A DNA stretch of 64,000 nt from CALGYY01 sp963678485 (GCA_963678485.1 OY782882.1:3844001-3908000), one strand, 5' to 3'. Positions 1-9,619 are shown, counted from the stretch's first letter. Notes: generated from the letters alone by a model not told the origin. Made by a program: numbers and translations.

Positions 1-149
1 CCAATATTGAATACCTCGGCAACACCGGTTGTGCGGGATGTGCTATTGGCCTTTCTGAACATTGGAACCGCTATCGCAAAGATGAATTAATTGTCATCGC
101 CGTATTTGGTGGTGGTTACTCTTCCGGCTGTATGCTCTTGAAGAGGTAA
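1..149 (+). CDS. 3-oxoacyl-ACP synthase III-like protein, C-terminal fragment
   Basis: Only the last 49 codons are inside the window; the reading frame enters at base 3 and stops with TAA at 147-149. The fragment holds a Gly-Asn-Thr-Gly motif, where ketoacyl synthase III (FabH) enzymes carry the catalytic Asn, and ends with a glycine-rich FGGGYSSGCMLL-type segment typical of the FabH C-terminus. Enzymes of this family condense acyl-CoA with malonyl-ACP, or make related C-C bonds in lipid or secondary-metabolite synthesis. The fragment is cysteine-rich and not a close match to housekeeping FabH, so it may be a specialised family member. The substrate cannot be deduced from so short a piece. 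Confidence 0.7.
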   Translation, partial: NIEYLGNTGCAGCAIGLSEHWNRYRKDELIVIAVFGGGYSSGCMLLKR

Positions 150-174
150 TTTTGTCTTCTTTGTCATTCGTTAG

Positions 175-219
175 AAGCCAATTAACACTTGAAATGTTCA
201 AGCATTGATTGGCTTTTTT
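175..219 (+). terminator. Rho-independent terminator after the synthase gene
   Basis: AAGCCAAT (175-182) pairs with ATTGGCTT (208-215), followed by a run of T. The large loop contains a second short hairpin, CTTGAA (188-193) with TTCAAG (197-202). The structure lies 25 bases after the stop codon. Confidence 0.6.
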
Positions 220-543
220 AGCGCTCGAATTGCGGAATATATCAGTATATGCTAGGCATTCGATCGAGCCTAATTTTGTACGCAAAACACAATCAGCTGT
301 CCCAACTGGCAAAACAAATCATCTACTACATTTTTTTTGCCTTGCTTTTTAGTATTGCAAGAAAATGAAAGCCACGTCAACTCCGCATTTAGAAAGAGTT
401 TCAGGCAAATAAAAATTGCTATCGCAAAAGTTGAAAATATCAACTATTTTTGCCATAAGGATTTGAACCCAAAAACAAGGTTACTTTAATACAGTTTACT
501 TTATTTATTTTTTGTCGCCCCCATACAAACAAACTACGATTCT
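220..543. other. Intergenic region upstream of the caspase gene
   Basis: AT-rich DNA with no credible gene. A -7-like box TATTTTTG lies at 445-452 and fits the Bacteroidota consensus TAnnTTTG, but no good TTTG -33 element stands at the usual distance. If used, transcription would start near 456 and leave a leader of about 88 bases. Confidence 0.4.
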
Positions 544-2796
544 ATGAAAAACGCAGCTTCCTTATTCGCAGCTATTCTTGCAATAGTATTGTTGACCATT
601 TCTAATTACGCAGGTGCTCAGACTAAAAGAGCCCTCCTCATTGGTATTGATATCTACCAGCCGGTTGATGTCGCCGCAGTAGAAAAATCACGCGGAGGAT
701 GGACCAACCTCGATGGCTGCGTTAACGATGCTCAGTCAATTGGCGAAATCATTAAGAGCCGCTTCGGCTTTGAAGAAGCTAACATTGCATCACTTTATAA
801 CCAGGAAGCAAAACGCGAAAAAATTGTCGCTGCATTGGAAAAACTCATTGCAGATTCCAAAGCTGGTGATGTGGTGTTTATTTATTATGCCGGTCATGGT
901 TCGCAAGTATATAACTCATTGTCCACCGAAGTTTCTGGAGATAAGCAGGACGAAACCATCGTTCCTGCCGATATGCTTGATATCCGTGATAAGGAGTTGG
1001 CCGGACTTTTCAATCGTCTTCTTGATAAGGGAGTAATTCTTACGCTCATCTTCGATAGCTGTCACAGCGGCTCTATCGCACGCGGATCTACAACACCTGA
1101 AATTGCAAAGAATCGTCATATCAACGGAAGCTCTGTAGATGCTGCGGATCCGTCGAATCCTCAAAAGCCGGAAGATCGCGGTGCGCTGATTTTTTCGGCT
1201 GCTTTACCTGAACAGCTTGCCAAAGAAGCCTTAGATGATGAGGGAAATCCGCATGGCGCCTTTACTGTGGCTCTGACAAAAGCACTGAATTCATCCCCGG
1301 TTAACGAGCCTGCTGAGGTACTCTTCCTTCGCCTTAAGGCCATCATGCAGGCCAATGGAAGTACTCAGGAACCTGTACTCGGTGGCAATGATCAACGTCG
1401 CAAACAAGGATTATTCGGAGAAGATTTAAGCAAGAATGCTGGAAAGACAGTAGTGGCCGTACTGAAAAATACCGCAGCAGATAATATCGAGCTTCAGGGT
1501 GGCTGGGCTATCGGACTAAATGCAGGTTGTGAACTGAAAAAAATCGGAGGCAACGCATCTGAAATAATCACCGTGACTAAAGTTAATGGAATGGCAAAAT
1601 GCAATGCCAGTCTGAAAACAGGTGATAGTAAGAACATCAAAGCCGGTGACCTCTTCGAAATCACTACTTGGGCATCGGAGAACAAAGCCAACCTAAATGT
1701 TTGGTTTCCACAGACTACACTCACCAATGACCAAATACTTCAAATAGCAAAAAACCTGAGTAGTCTTTCTTCCAATAAGAATTACCAATGGATTACTGAT
1801 CCTACAGCCGGATTACCTGATTTCGTAATTCAATACTATCAGGATTCATGGAAATTATCGGGTCCCGGTGGTTCACTGATCGATCTTGGGAAAAGTCCAA
1901 CCTCAGACATGGTCAGCAAAAAAATAACTAAAGGCGCCTCCATTTTTCTTCAACTACCACCTTCAGCTGAATTAATCGCTGCTCTCAAACTTGGAAAAGG
2001 CACCGAAAATTCTGCCATCGAAGTTGCACAAACAGCACTGCAGGCGGATTATATCCTCACCGGAGTATACAAAGATGCAGTGATCCGGTACAGCTGGCTC
2101 CGCCCGAATATTGCATCTCAGGATTCAGCCTTTTTATCAACACTTCCATTGCGCACCGATTGGTTCACTGTTGCGAAAAAGGAAGATGTGCCAACTGCCG
2201 CGCTACAGCTCACGCAATATGCACTGCGCCTGGGAAAAGTTAATGCTTGGCTCAATCTTTCTTCACCACCCGAAGATGGTTCTTATCCATTTACACTTGC
2301 GTTGAAGAACATTCAAACCGGAGCATATCTCACAACCGGAACAGTGACTGAAGACGAGCAATACAGCCTTGTTCTGAAAACCACACCTGAACTGCTAAAG
2401 AAGTGGACAGGGAAGAGCCGTTACGTCTATGTGTTCACCATTGATATTAGCGGAAAAACACAACAAATCTTTCCTTACGCAAACACTGGTAATGAAGGCA
2501 ACAAGCTTCCTGCGAAGAATTATCAATTCGAAAATGAGATTTCATTGGGACAGATAAGCTTTACCATTGGAAAGCCCTTCGGCGTTGATTCCTATTTTTT
2601 GATTACATCTGACGAAGCCATCAATAATTTTCAGGCCTTCAACAGCGAGGGTGTGATTACCCGCGGTGGTGGTAGCGGTAGCCCGCTCGAAAATCTGCTC
2701 AATGATGTTGGTACCGCTTCAAGAGGTATCATTCCAAATACAACTCCCGTCAACTGGAGCTTTCAGCGTTTGTCCATTAATTCGATACCTAAATAA
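544..2796 (+). CDS. Secreted caspase-family (C14) peptidase
   Basis: A 750-aa protein with a signal peptide (about residues 1-26, ending AGAQ) followed by a caspase-fold peptidase domain (about 27-300). The catalytic dyad is visible: His118 in YYAGHGSQ and Cys173 in DSCHSGS. The start of the domain (RALLIGIDIYQP) is typical of bacterial metacaspase-like C14 enzymes. The C-terminal third (about 590-735) resembles the DUF4384 region often attached to such peptidases. The protein is expected in the periplasm or on the outer surface. Only 18 bases separate it from the following HtrA-like protease, so the two are probably co-transcribed. Substrate and activation mode are unknown; bacterial metacaspases usually cleave after Arg or Lys. 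Confidence 0.88.
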   Translation: MKNAASLFAAILAIVLLTISNYAGAQTKRALLIGIDIYQPVDVAAVEKSRGGWTNLDGCVNDAQSIGEIIKSRFGFEEANIASLYNQEAKREKIVAALEKLIADSKAGDVVFIYYAGHGSQVYNSLSTEVSGDKQDETIVPADMLDIRDKELAGLFNRLLDKGVILTLIFDSCHSGSIARGSTTPEIAKNRHINGSSVDAADPSNPQKPEDRGALIFSAALPEQLAKEALDDEGNPHGAFTVALTKALNSSPVNEPAEVLFLRLKAIMQANGSTQEPVLGGNDQRRKQGLFGEDLSKNAGKTVVAVLKNTAADNIELQGGWAIGLNAGCELKKIGGNASEIITVTKVNGMAKCNASLKTGDSKNIKAGDLFEITTWASENKANLNVWFPQTTLTNDQILQIAKNLSSLSSNKNYQWITDPTAGLPDFVIQYYQDSWKLSGPGGSLIDLGKSPTSDMVSKKITKGASIFLQLPPSAELIAALKLGKGTENSAIEVAQTALQADYILTGVYKDAVIRYSWLRPNIASQDSAFLSTLPLRTDWFTVAKKEDVPTAALQLTQYALRLGKVNAWLNLSSPPEDGSYPFTLALKNIQTGAYLTTGTVTEDEQYSLVLKTTPELLKKWTGKSRYVYVFTIDISGKTQQIFPYANTGNEGNKLPAKNYQFENEISLGQISFTIGKPFGVDSYFLITSDEAINNFQAFNSEGVITRGGGSGSPLENLLNDVGTASRGIIPNTTPVNWSFQRLSINSIPK

Positions 2797-2814
2797 TATT
2801 TAATATTCTCACCT

Positions 2815-4320
2815 ATGAAACGATCCATTGCTTTTATGTTCCTGATGATGCTGTCCCTCGGACTGCTCAATGCACAGACGACCACACCGACTATATCCGA
2901 TGTACTCGAAAGTGTGCTTACTTCCGTTGTGACCGTCTCCGTTGAAAAAACCACAGATACCAAGCAAATCCTTGGTTTCAGAGGTGAATCGGACGTTGCT
3001 TATGAAAAAATCCTTGACCTTAGTGATTCAAAAGGATCGGGTTCCGGATTTGTGATAGACAAAAACGGAAAGAAGTATGTCATCACAAACGCCCACGTAA
3101 TCGAAGATGCATCAGAAACTAGCGGCAGTATTTTTATTTATAGTATCAACCGTACAAAATACGAAGCCAAGGTAGTTGGAGGGGATTCCTTCTATGATAT
3201 CGCTGTGTTGGAATTCGTAAAAGCACCGGGTGCTGAGATAAAACCTATTTTATTTTCAACCAAGGAGCCTCGCATTGGTGAACAGGTTTTCGCGGTGGGT
3301 AATCCCTTAGGCGAATATCCATATACGGTTTCAGAAGGAATTATTAGCGCTAAAAACCGTGTCAGAGGCGGACTTACAGGAAAATTCGGTTTTCTGCAAA
3401 GTACGGCTACCGTAATTTGGGGCAATAGTGGCGGACCTTTGGTGAATACAAAAGGTCAGGTTGTAGGAATTAATTCTCAGATCGCTTTCGCTGAAATGGG
3501 CGATGAATCGATCTGGCAGCCGCAAATCAATTTTGCCCTCGAAGGCATTCTTAGTAATCGTTTGGTGAATGATATTATTTTGAACAATGGCCGTGTAAAA
3601 CGCGCATATATCGGTGTTGATATCACACAGGAAAAAGTATACAACGAATACAGCACTCAATCGAAAAATGGCTGGGATTTAAAAGACAGTTTGCCTATTA
3701 TACATGGCGTCATTCCCGGGTCTCCCGCAGAAGCACTGCTTAAAGACAAGATCGGATATCAGGTTGTGAAGATTGGTTCGGTTGAGGTCAGAAATGTTGA
3801 AGAAGTACTTGGAGAATTTGAATCGGTGAAGCCGGGTGATAAGGTAATGTTTACACTCCAAAAGGATGGTGTGACTTCCATTGTAGAAGTCCTGACTACT
3901 GAATTAACCACAACCCAAAACGAAGCCATTGCGAATTACGTTTTCGAAAAGGAAAGTCCTTACAAAATAACCGTTCTTGAAGGGATTCCGTATATCACCT
4001 TTTCTCAAGAAGAACCTTATGTTGATGGTGGTGACCGCATGAAAGGTGCCGGTGTGAAAGGTGAGAAGACCCGTGGAAATGAGATTACAACTGGAACCTG
4101 GGAAATTGCAGCCGCAGGATATGAAGTAGATAGTTATAGTTCTGTCTGGCGCGTAAAGTCCCTGGCGGATCTTGGCGTAGCGCTCCGGCTCACTGCATCA
4201 TTAGGCGCTGTTGACCTCTACCTTGTTCGCAAAGGCGGTGATATCGAAGATATGCAGTCGAAGCGCGTATCCTTCTCTGGCGATGAGGATCTTCAGTGGT
4301 TCAATAACGTATGGTATTAA
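2815..4320 (+). CDS. HtrA-like trypsin-fold serine protease with PDZ domain
   Basis: A 501-aa secreted protein with a signal peptide (about 1-21). The chymotrypsin-fold triad is visible: His94 in ITNAHV, Asp128 in FYDIAV and Ser205 in WGNSGGPL. A PDZ-like domain (about 255-355) follows, then an unassigned C-terminal region of about 130 residues with two β-rich stretches. The first part matches the S1C (DegP/HtrA) family of periplasmic quality-control proteases. The length is near the family norm, but the second PDZ is replaced by unrelated sequence. The gene follows the caspase gene closely and ends before two tandem hairpins. The two may act in the same proteolytic step, which is inference from adjacency only. 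Confidence 0.85.
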   Translation: MKRSIAFMFLMMLSLGLLNAQTTTPTISDVLESVLTSVVTVSVEKTTDTKQILGFRGESDVAYEKILDLSDSKGSGSGFVIDKNGKKYVITNAHVIEDASETSGSIFIYSINRTKYEAKVVGGDSFYDIAVLEFVKAPGAEIKPILFSTKEPRIGEQVFAVGNPLGEYPYTVSEGIISAKNRVRGGLTGKFGFLQSTATVIWGNSGGPLVNTKGQVVGINSQIAFAEMGDESIWQPQINFALEGILSNRLVNDIILNNGRVKRAYIGVDITQEKVYNEYSTQSKNGWDLKDSLPIIHGVIPGSPAEALLKDKIGYQVVKIGSVEVRNVEEVLGEFESVKPGDKVMFTLQKDGVTSIVEVLTTELTTTQNEAIANYVFEKESPYKITVLEGIPYITFSQEEPYVDGGDRMKGAGVKGEKTRGNEITTGTWEIAAAGYEVDSYSSVWRVKSLADLGVALRLTASLGAVDLYLVRKGGDIEDMQSKRVSFSGDEDLQWFNNVWY

Positions 4321-4325
4321 AATAT

Positions 4326-4350
4326 TGCTGTGCCTTGAGAGGGTACAGCA
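4326..4350 (+). terminator. First of two tandem hairpins after the protease gene
   Basis: TGCTGTGCC (4326-4334) pairs with GGTACAGCA (4342-4350), with one G-T pair, followed by TTTT then GGGG. The loop begins TTGAGAG, like that of the next hairpin. Confidence 0.5.
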
Positions 4351-4364
4351 TTTTGGGGTTTAAT

Positions 4365-4398
4365 AAAGACTGCCTTGAGAAAGCAGTCTTTTTCTTTT
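4365..4398 (+). terminator. Rho-independent terminator after the protease gene
   Basis: AAAGACTGC (4365-4373) pairs perfectly with GCAGTCTTT (4383-4391), followed by TTCTTTT. The loop is CTTGAGAAA. Confidence 0.85.
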
Positions 4399-4601
4399 GT
4401 AACAGCATAGCATTTTTTTCTGCCATTATGACTAGTTTTTGGCATGGCAGATTATTTGAAATCATGTCTCACCAAATAAGCCGATTATGCTTATTTGTTG
4501 ATATTCAGACAATATATTTTTCCTCTGTGTTTATATAGTGACAGAAGGACAGTGTATATTTGGAGAAAATTGAAAATTTGTCAGCATTGAAAAAAAACAA
4601 C

Positions 4602-5186
4602 ATGATTGGAAAAATGAAAAGGAAAACTATGAATCAGGATCAGGAAGAAGTGAAAAAAGATCAGCAAACAACTGAGGAGCAAGTGGAGAATCAGGAAGCC
4701 ACCACTGAAGAAGAGATTAAAGATACGGCCCCTGTGGATCCGCTTAAGGACATAGAAAGGCAATTGGCCGAAATGAATGATAAATATTTGAGGTTGTATG
4801 CGGAGTTCGACAATTATCGCCGTCGTACAATGCGCGAAAGGGTTGACCTTATTACGAGTGCCTCTTCGGAAATGATGGTGTCCATGCTACCTGTTCTCGA
4901 TGATTTTGATCGCGCTGTAAAGGCTTTTGAACTCAGCAAGGATCTCGATGCCCTCAAAGAAGGCATATTGCTGGTGCAATCAAAATTCAAGGGTATACTC
5001 ACTCAAAAGGGTTTGGAAGAAATGAAATCACTTGGCGAAGATTTTAATACCGATTTGCACGAAGCTGTGGCTAACGTTCCTGCAGAGAAGGAAAAACTCA
5101 AGGGCAAAGTGCTTGATGAAATCGAGAAAGGATATTACTTAAACGGCAAAGTGATACGCTTTGCCAAAGTAGTGGTTGCGAATTAA
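4602..5186 (+). CDS. grpE: Nucleotide exchange factor GrpE
   Basis: About 194 aa from the ATG at 4602. In-frame alternatives are TTG at 4560 and ATG at 4614 and 4629; the N-terminus is not conserved, so the start is uncertain. The first 60 residues are acidic and Glu/Gln-rich. They are followed by the GrpE core: a long coiled-coil segment with the signature LRLYAEFDNYRRRT, then MLPVLDDFDRA, and a C-terminal β-domain ending GKVIRFAKVVVAN. GrpE releases ADP from DnaK and so drives the Hsp70 folding cycle. It sits 26 bases upstream of dnaJ, the usual two-gene arrangement; dnaK is not in the window. I see no CIRCE element upstream. Confidence 0.93.
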   Translation: MIGKMKRKTMNQDQEEVKKDQQTTEEQVENQEATTEEEIKDTAPVDPLKDIERQLAEMNDKYLRLYAEFDNYRRRTMRERVDLITSASSEMMVSMLPVLDDFDRAVKAFELSKDLDALKEGILLVQSKFKGILTQKGLEEMKSLGEDFNTDLHEAVANVPAEKEKLKGKVLDEIEKGYYLNGKVIRFAKVVVAN

Positions 5187-5212
5187 AACCATTACCTAAT
5201 AAATTTTTACAG

Positions 5213-6370
5213 ATGACAAAGAGAGATTACTACGAAATACTTGGGGTTTCAAAGGATGCATCGGAAACAGAGATTAAGAAGGCGTATCGCCAGATGGCGC
5301 TGAAATATCATCCCGATAAAAACCCCGATAATAAAGATGCAGAAGAGCGTTTCAAAGAAGCTGCAGAAGCGTATGATGTGTTAAGCAATCCCGAAAAAAA
5401 GCAACGTTACGATCAGTTTGGTCATAGCGGCATGAATGGCTCTTCCGGATTTGGCGGTGGTGGCGGCATGAGCATGGATGATATCTTTAGCCAGTTTGGC
5501 GATATCTTCGGTGGCGCCTTCGGAAATTTTGGTGGCTTTGGCGGTGGTGGTCGTGGTTACAGTCAGCAACGACGCGTTAACCGTGGCTCGAATCTGCGCG
5601 TCAAGGTTAAATTAACTCTTGAAGAAATCGCCAATGGCGTTGAAAAGAAAATTAAAGTCAGCAAATATGTGAACTGCGAAAGCTGCAATGGCAGCGGTGC
5701 AAAGAATGGCAGTTCCAGTAAAACCTGCACCACTTGTAATGGTACAGGAAGAGTTACCCGGGTGACGAATACTTTTCTTGGTCAGATGCAAACCGCATCG
5801 GCTTGCCCGACCTGCGGCGGTGAAGGCCATACTATCACCGAAAAATGTAATTCTTGCTTTGGAAATGGAGTGGTAAAAGGTGAGGAAGTTATCAGTATTA
5901 AAATTCCCGCCGGTGTATCAGAAGGTATGCAGCTTTCCGTGAGCGGTAAAGGTAATGCCGGCGCTCGTGGCGGTGTCCCCGGTGATCTTATTGTGTTAAT
6001 CGAAGAAATAGAACACCCCGAACTGAAACGCGATGGGAATAATCTGCTATATGAACATTACATCAGTTTCCCGGAAGCTGTCTTGGGAACCAGCATCGAT
6101 ATCCCTACAGTAGAAGGAAAAGCAAGAGTAAAAATTGAAGCAGGGACTCAATCGGGGAAAATTCTGCGGTTAAAAGGAAAAGGCTTGCCCTCTGTGAACT
6201 CCTACGGACGCGGCGATCTTAAAGTCCATGTCAATGTGTGGACTCCGCAAAGCCTCACCAAAGAAGAAAAAACTCAAATACTAAAATTTCAGGATTCTGA
6301 AAGCTTCAGACCTAAGCCAACGGCCAAAGACAAAAATTTCTTTGAACGTATGCGCGAGTTTTTTCAATAA
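5213..6370 (+). CDS. dnaJ: Chaperone protein DnaJ
   Basis: A 385-aa Hsp40 of class A with all expected parts in order. There is a J domain (1-70) with His33-Pro34-Asp35, a Gly/Phe-rich linker (about 71-118) and four CxxCxGxG-type zinc modules (Cys155/158, Cys172/175, Cys198/201, Cys212/215). C-terminal β-sandwich substrate-binding domains follow. The third and fourth modules vary slightly (CPTCGGEG, CNSCFGNG) but keep all cysteines. It stimulates DnaK ATPase activity and delivers unfolded clients. It forms an operon with grpE. Confidence 0.97.
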   Translation: MTKRDYYEILGVSKDASETEIKKAYRQMALKYHPDKNPDNKDAEERFKEAAEAYDVLSNPEKKQRYDQFGHSGMNGSSGFGGGGGMSMDDIFSQFGDIFGGAFGNFGGFGGGGRGYSQQRRVNRGSNLRVKVKLTLEEIANGVEKKIKVSKYVNCESCNGSGAKNGSSSKTCTTCNGTGRVTRVTNTFLGQMQTASACPTCGGEGHTITEKCNSCFGNGVVKGEEVISIKIPAGVSEGMQLSVSGKGNAGARGGVPGDLIVLIEEIEHPELKRDGNNLLYEHYISFPEAVLGTSIDIPTVEGKARVKIEAGTQSGKILRLKGKGLPSVNSYGRGDLKVHVNVWTPQSLTKEEKTQILKFQDSESFRPKPTAKDKNFFERMREFFQ

Positions 6371-6427
6371 CAATTGAAGATGATCGAAATGCTCTTTTAA
6401 CTATATGGACTTTTAGATATAAGAATA

Positions 6428-7366
6428 GTGAACATACTTACAGCAAAAGACGTCACCAAACGCTACGCTCAGCATACCGCGCTGAATAAGGTCAGCATCG
6501 AAGTGCCGGAGCAAAGCATCTTTGGTTTGCTCGGACCGAATGGCGCCGGCAAAACATCCCTCATCCGTATCATCAATCTTATCACTGCTCCCGACGAAGG
6601 AACAGTGTTGTTCAACGGAGAGCCGCTCAAACCTTCTCATCAGGAAATTGTTGGTTATCTTCCCGAGGAACGCGGATTGTATAAAAAGATGAAGGTTGGT
6701 GAACAGGCACTCTACCTCGCCCAGCTCAAAGGGGTTGGCAAGCGTGAAGCAATGAAGCGTCTTAAGTCATGGTTCGAACGTTTCGAAATCGATGCATGGT
6801 GGAATCGTAAGGTTGAAGAGCTTTCTAAAGGCATGCAGCAGAAAGTTCAGTTTATCGTTACCGTGATTCATGAGCCCAAACTCCTCATCTTTGACGAGCC
6901 GTTCAGTGGCTTCGACCCCATCAATGCAAATATCATCCGTGATGAGATTCTGCGATTAAAAGATCAGGGAGCCACCATCATTTTCTCGACCCATAATATG
7001 TCCAGCGTCGAAGAGCTCTGCGATGATATTACACTCATCAACAAATCCAATAATATCCTTTCAGGAAAAGTCAAGGAAATTCGTGCTGCCTACAAATCCA
7101 ATACTTGGGAAATCCGTTTACAAGGTCTGCAGGGTGAGCTGAGCCAGCATATCAACAGCGAGTACAGCATCACCTCCGAACATCGCGATAATGATCTGCT
7201 AACTGCCGTCGTGAAATTGAACGGACATAATAGTCCCAATGCCTTGCTGCAAGGACTACTCCCGCATGCGACCATACATTCGTTACATGAGATAATGCCG
7301 ACCATGAACGACATTTTTATCCGTTGCGTCAATAAAGACAGTGCTGAACGCAACGAAACTGTATAG
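6428..7366 (+). CDS. ABC transporter ATP-binding protein, NatA/CcmA type
   Basis: A 312-aa ATPase starting with GTG. The Walker A GPNGAGKT is at 36-43, the signature LSKGM at 132-136 (Lys in place of the usual Gly), and Walker B LLIFDEPFSG with Asp156-Glu157. After the ATPase core comes a C-terminal extension of the DUF4162 kind common in NatA-like subunits. It is followed after 33 bases by an ABC-2 permease with which it surely forms an exporter. NatAB-type systems export Na+ or small molecules, but the substrate cannot be assigned from sequence. Confidence 0.9.
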   Translation: MNILTAKDVTKRYAQHTALNKVSIEVPEQSIFGLLGPNGAGKTSLIRIINLITAPDEGTVLFNGEPLKPSHQEIVGYLPEERGLYKKMKVGEQALYLAQLKGVGKREAMKRLKSWFERFEIDAWWNRKVEELSKGMQQKVQFIVTVIHEPKLLIFDEPFSGFDPINANIIRDEILRLKDQGATIIFSTHNMSSVEELCDDITLINKSNNILSGKVKEIRAAYKSNTWEIRLQGLQGELSQHINSEYSITSEHRDNDLLTAVVKLNGHNSPNALLQGLLPHATIHSLHEIMPTMNDIFIRCVNKDSAERNETV

Positions 7367-7399
7367 TTATCTTTAATATATTTAACTGCTGATATTCTG

Positions 7400-8725
7400 A
7401 TGAAAAAAACCTGGATCATTATAAAGCGCGAATATCTTTCGCGGGTAAAGAAAAAATCTTTCATTCTGCTCACTATACTCGGACCTATTCTGATGGCTGC
7501 ACTCATGATTGTGCCTTATCTGATTGCTCAATCAACCGAAGAGATGAAGGTGATCGATGTAGTGGATGAAACAGGACTTTTCTACGACAATCTCGGTAGC
7601 AATAAAACCATACAGTTCAGGTATCTTGATGTGAATGTTGAGGAAGCATCAAAAAATTTCAATGATGAAGTTAGTTATGCATTGCTCTATATCCCGCGCC
7701 CTGCCTATGGCAGACCAGTGTATGGCGAGTTACTGTATAAGAATAAACAACCTGGAATGACCGTCACCACCTACATTCAGGAGCGTATGCGCTACATTCT
7801 CGAAAACAAGCAGCTTCACGATGTTTACAATATCGACAAAAAGGATATTGATGCGATGAAGACCGAGGTAACCCTTGTTCAAAAAGATATTAAAACAGGC
7901 GAGCAGAGTGCACCTATACTTACTTCAATCGTTGGATACGTGGGCGGTTTGCTCATTTATATGTTCATTTTTCTATTTGGAAGTATGGTAATGAGGGGTG
8001 TACTTGAAGAAAAAACAAACCGCATCGTTGAGGTCATTGTTTCTTCGGTAAAGCCCTTCCAGCTGATGATGGGAAAGATTGTGGGTATTGCATTGGTGGG
8101 GCTCACGCAATTCATGTTATGGGTGTTGCTTACCTTCTCGATTATTACTGTGTTTCAGGCCACAGTCACTGGCAAAGATCTGTTGAAGTCCAATAAGACT
8201 ACCGAGTTTACTATGGATAAAAACGTGGTAGTACCTGAGAACACGCAGATTCAGAATGCTAATGATAACAGCGAAATTGCCGGTGTTTTAAGTAGTATGC
8301 AGGGTTATGATTTTCTCACCATAATACTGGCATTCTTGTTTTTCTTTCTTTTTGGATATCTTATGTATGCCGCGCTGTTTGCGGCTGTGGGCGCTGCCGC
8401 AGATGCGGAGCAGGATACTCAGCAATTCATGGCGCCAATCACCATCCCTCTGGTCTTTGCCTTTGTGATGGGCATGTATATAGTCCAGGATCCTCAGGGA
8501 CCGCTAGCTTTCTGGCTTTCCATCATTCCTCTCACCTCACCGGTGGTTATGATGATACGCCTGCCATTCGGAGTGCCACCTTTCGATTTCTACCTTTCAA
8601 TGGCTCTACTTGTACTTGGATTCATCGCAACCACCTGGATGGCCGGAAAAATCTACCGCACAGGTATCCTAATGTATGGGAAAAAGGTGAATTACAGGGA
8701 GCTTTGGAAATGGCTGAAATACTAA
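7400..8725 (+). CDS. ABC-2 family transporter permease, NatB-like
   Basis: A 441-aa inner-membrane protein. One transmembrane segment lies near the N-terminus (about 21-43), followed by a periplasmic domain of about 130 residues. Five or more further transmembrane segments lie between about 175 and 425. This is the topology of ABC-2 permeases of the NatB/YhaP type. A conserved cytoplasmic stretch after the second transmembrane segment reads VLEEKTNRIVEVIVSSVKP, which is characteristic of the family. It pairs with the ATPase directly upstream. It is followed by a repeat island rather than a recognisable terminator. Confidence 0.88.
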   Translation: MKKTWIIIKREYLSRVKKKSFILLTILGPILMAALMIVPYLIAQSTEEMKVIDVVDETGLFYDNLGSNKTIQFRYLDVNVEEASKNFNDEVSYALLYIPRPAYGRPVYGELLYKNKQPGMTVTTYIQERMRYILENKQLHDVYNIDKKDIDAMKTEVTLVQKDIKTGEQSAPILTSIVGYVGGLLIYMFIFLFGSMVMRGVLEEKTNRIVEVIVSSVKPFQLMMGKIVGIALVGLTQFMLWVLLTFSIITVFQATVTGKDLLKSNKTTEFTMDKNVVVPENTQIQNANDNSEIAGVLSSMQGYDFLTIILAFLFFFLFGYLMYAALFAAVGAAADAEQDTQQFMAPITIPLVFAFVMGMYIVQDPQGPLAFWLSIIPLTSPVVMMIRLPFGVPPFDFYLSMALLVLGFIATTWMAGKIYRTGILMYGKKVNYRELWKWLKY

Positions 8726-8730
8726 TTTAA

Positions 8731-9136
8731 TGTGGTAATGTGATAATGTGACAATGTGCTTGGGGGGCGGTGCAAGAGTTGGAGATTGGTAGGTTGATGG
8801 AATTTTTTAATGGGAGAGGGTCTCTGCAATCCGCAGGGATTCTGCTTTTGAACTAATGGACTAATCCCTTCGACAGGCTCAGGAACCACCCCTCGACGAG
8901 CTCGAGGACCGCCCTTCGACGAGCTCAGGGACCGTTATTGAGACACTCATACTTGTTGGTTTCGACAAGCTCAACCACCCCATGACCTCACTTCTGTAGG
9001 TAATGGCGCAGGTTGCTGAGCCTGTCGAAGCATCCTTCTTACCAATAAACCATCCGGTCCCCGAGCTTGTCGAGGGGTGATGATATTATCAAATGAATTG
9101 TGGCTGCAATTCAGAATTATTTACAAATTCTTGAAC
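8731..9136. repeat. Dispersed ~400-bp intergenic element, copy A
   Basis: This stretch matches 20371-20800 along almost its whole length. Shared blocks include the run of GTGATAATGTG units, GGGGGGCGGTGCA, GGTCTCTGCAATCCGCAGGG, TTCTGCTTTTGAACTAATG, GCATCCTTCTTACCAATAAA and CAAATGAATTGTGGCTGCAA. It contains many short REP-like units of the form TTCGACAGGCTCAGG, in both orientations. Both copies lie between convergent genes and point the same way. No protein-coding content is credible. Confidence 0.85.
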
Positions 9137-9177
9137 ACTCTTCACTCAGGGACCGCCCCTCGACTCACTTCGGCTTC

Positions 9178-9619
9178 GACCACCCGTTCCAAAGGCGCAC
9201 CGCTGAAGGGTTTTAACTAATTTCCAATTAACTAATCAACTAATTAACTCCCAAAGCCCCAAAGCCCCATTAACCCATTAACCCAATAACCAAATAACCC
9301 TCGGGGACCGAGGAACTATTTTATAAAGGATTGGTCTCGGCTCCGCTCGACCACCCGTTCCAAAGGCGCACCGCTGAAGGGTTTTAACTAATTTCCAATT
9401 AACTAATCAACTAATTAACTCCCAAAGCCCCAAAGCCCCATCAACCCATTAACCCAATAACCAAATAACCCTCGGGGACCGAGGAACTATTTTATAAAGG
9501 ATTGGTCTCGGCTCCGCTCGACCACCCGTTCCAAAGGCGCACCGCTGAAGGGTTTTAACTAATTTCCAATTAACTAATCAACTAATTAACTCCCAAAGCC
9601 CCAAAGCCCCATTAACCCA
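9178..9619. repeat. 171-bp direct tandem repeat, about 2.6 copies
   Basis: Units begin at 9178, 9349 and 9520, exactly 171 bases apart. The first two differ by very few bases (for example CATTAACCC against CATCAACCC). The third is complete only to about 9619, where it turns into AATAACCC-like sequence. Each unit contains CACCCGTTCCAAAGGCGCAC, stacked AACTAAT motifs and CTCGGGGACCGAGG. Confidence 0.92.

Noticed and set aside
94..312. 72-codon open frame on the minus strand
   Set aside because: It crosses the synthase tail and the terminator, has no family features, and the opposite-strand frame is the real one up to 149.
4311..4538. 75-codon open frame after the HtrA-like gene
   Set aside because: It overlaps the stop of the protease gene and runs through both tandem hairpins.
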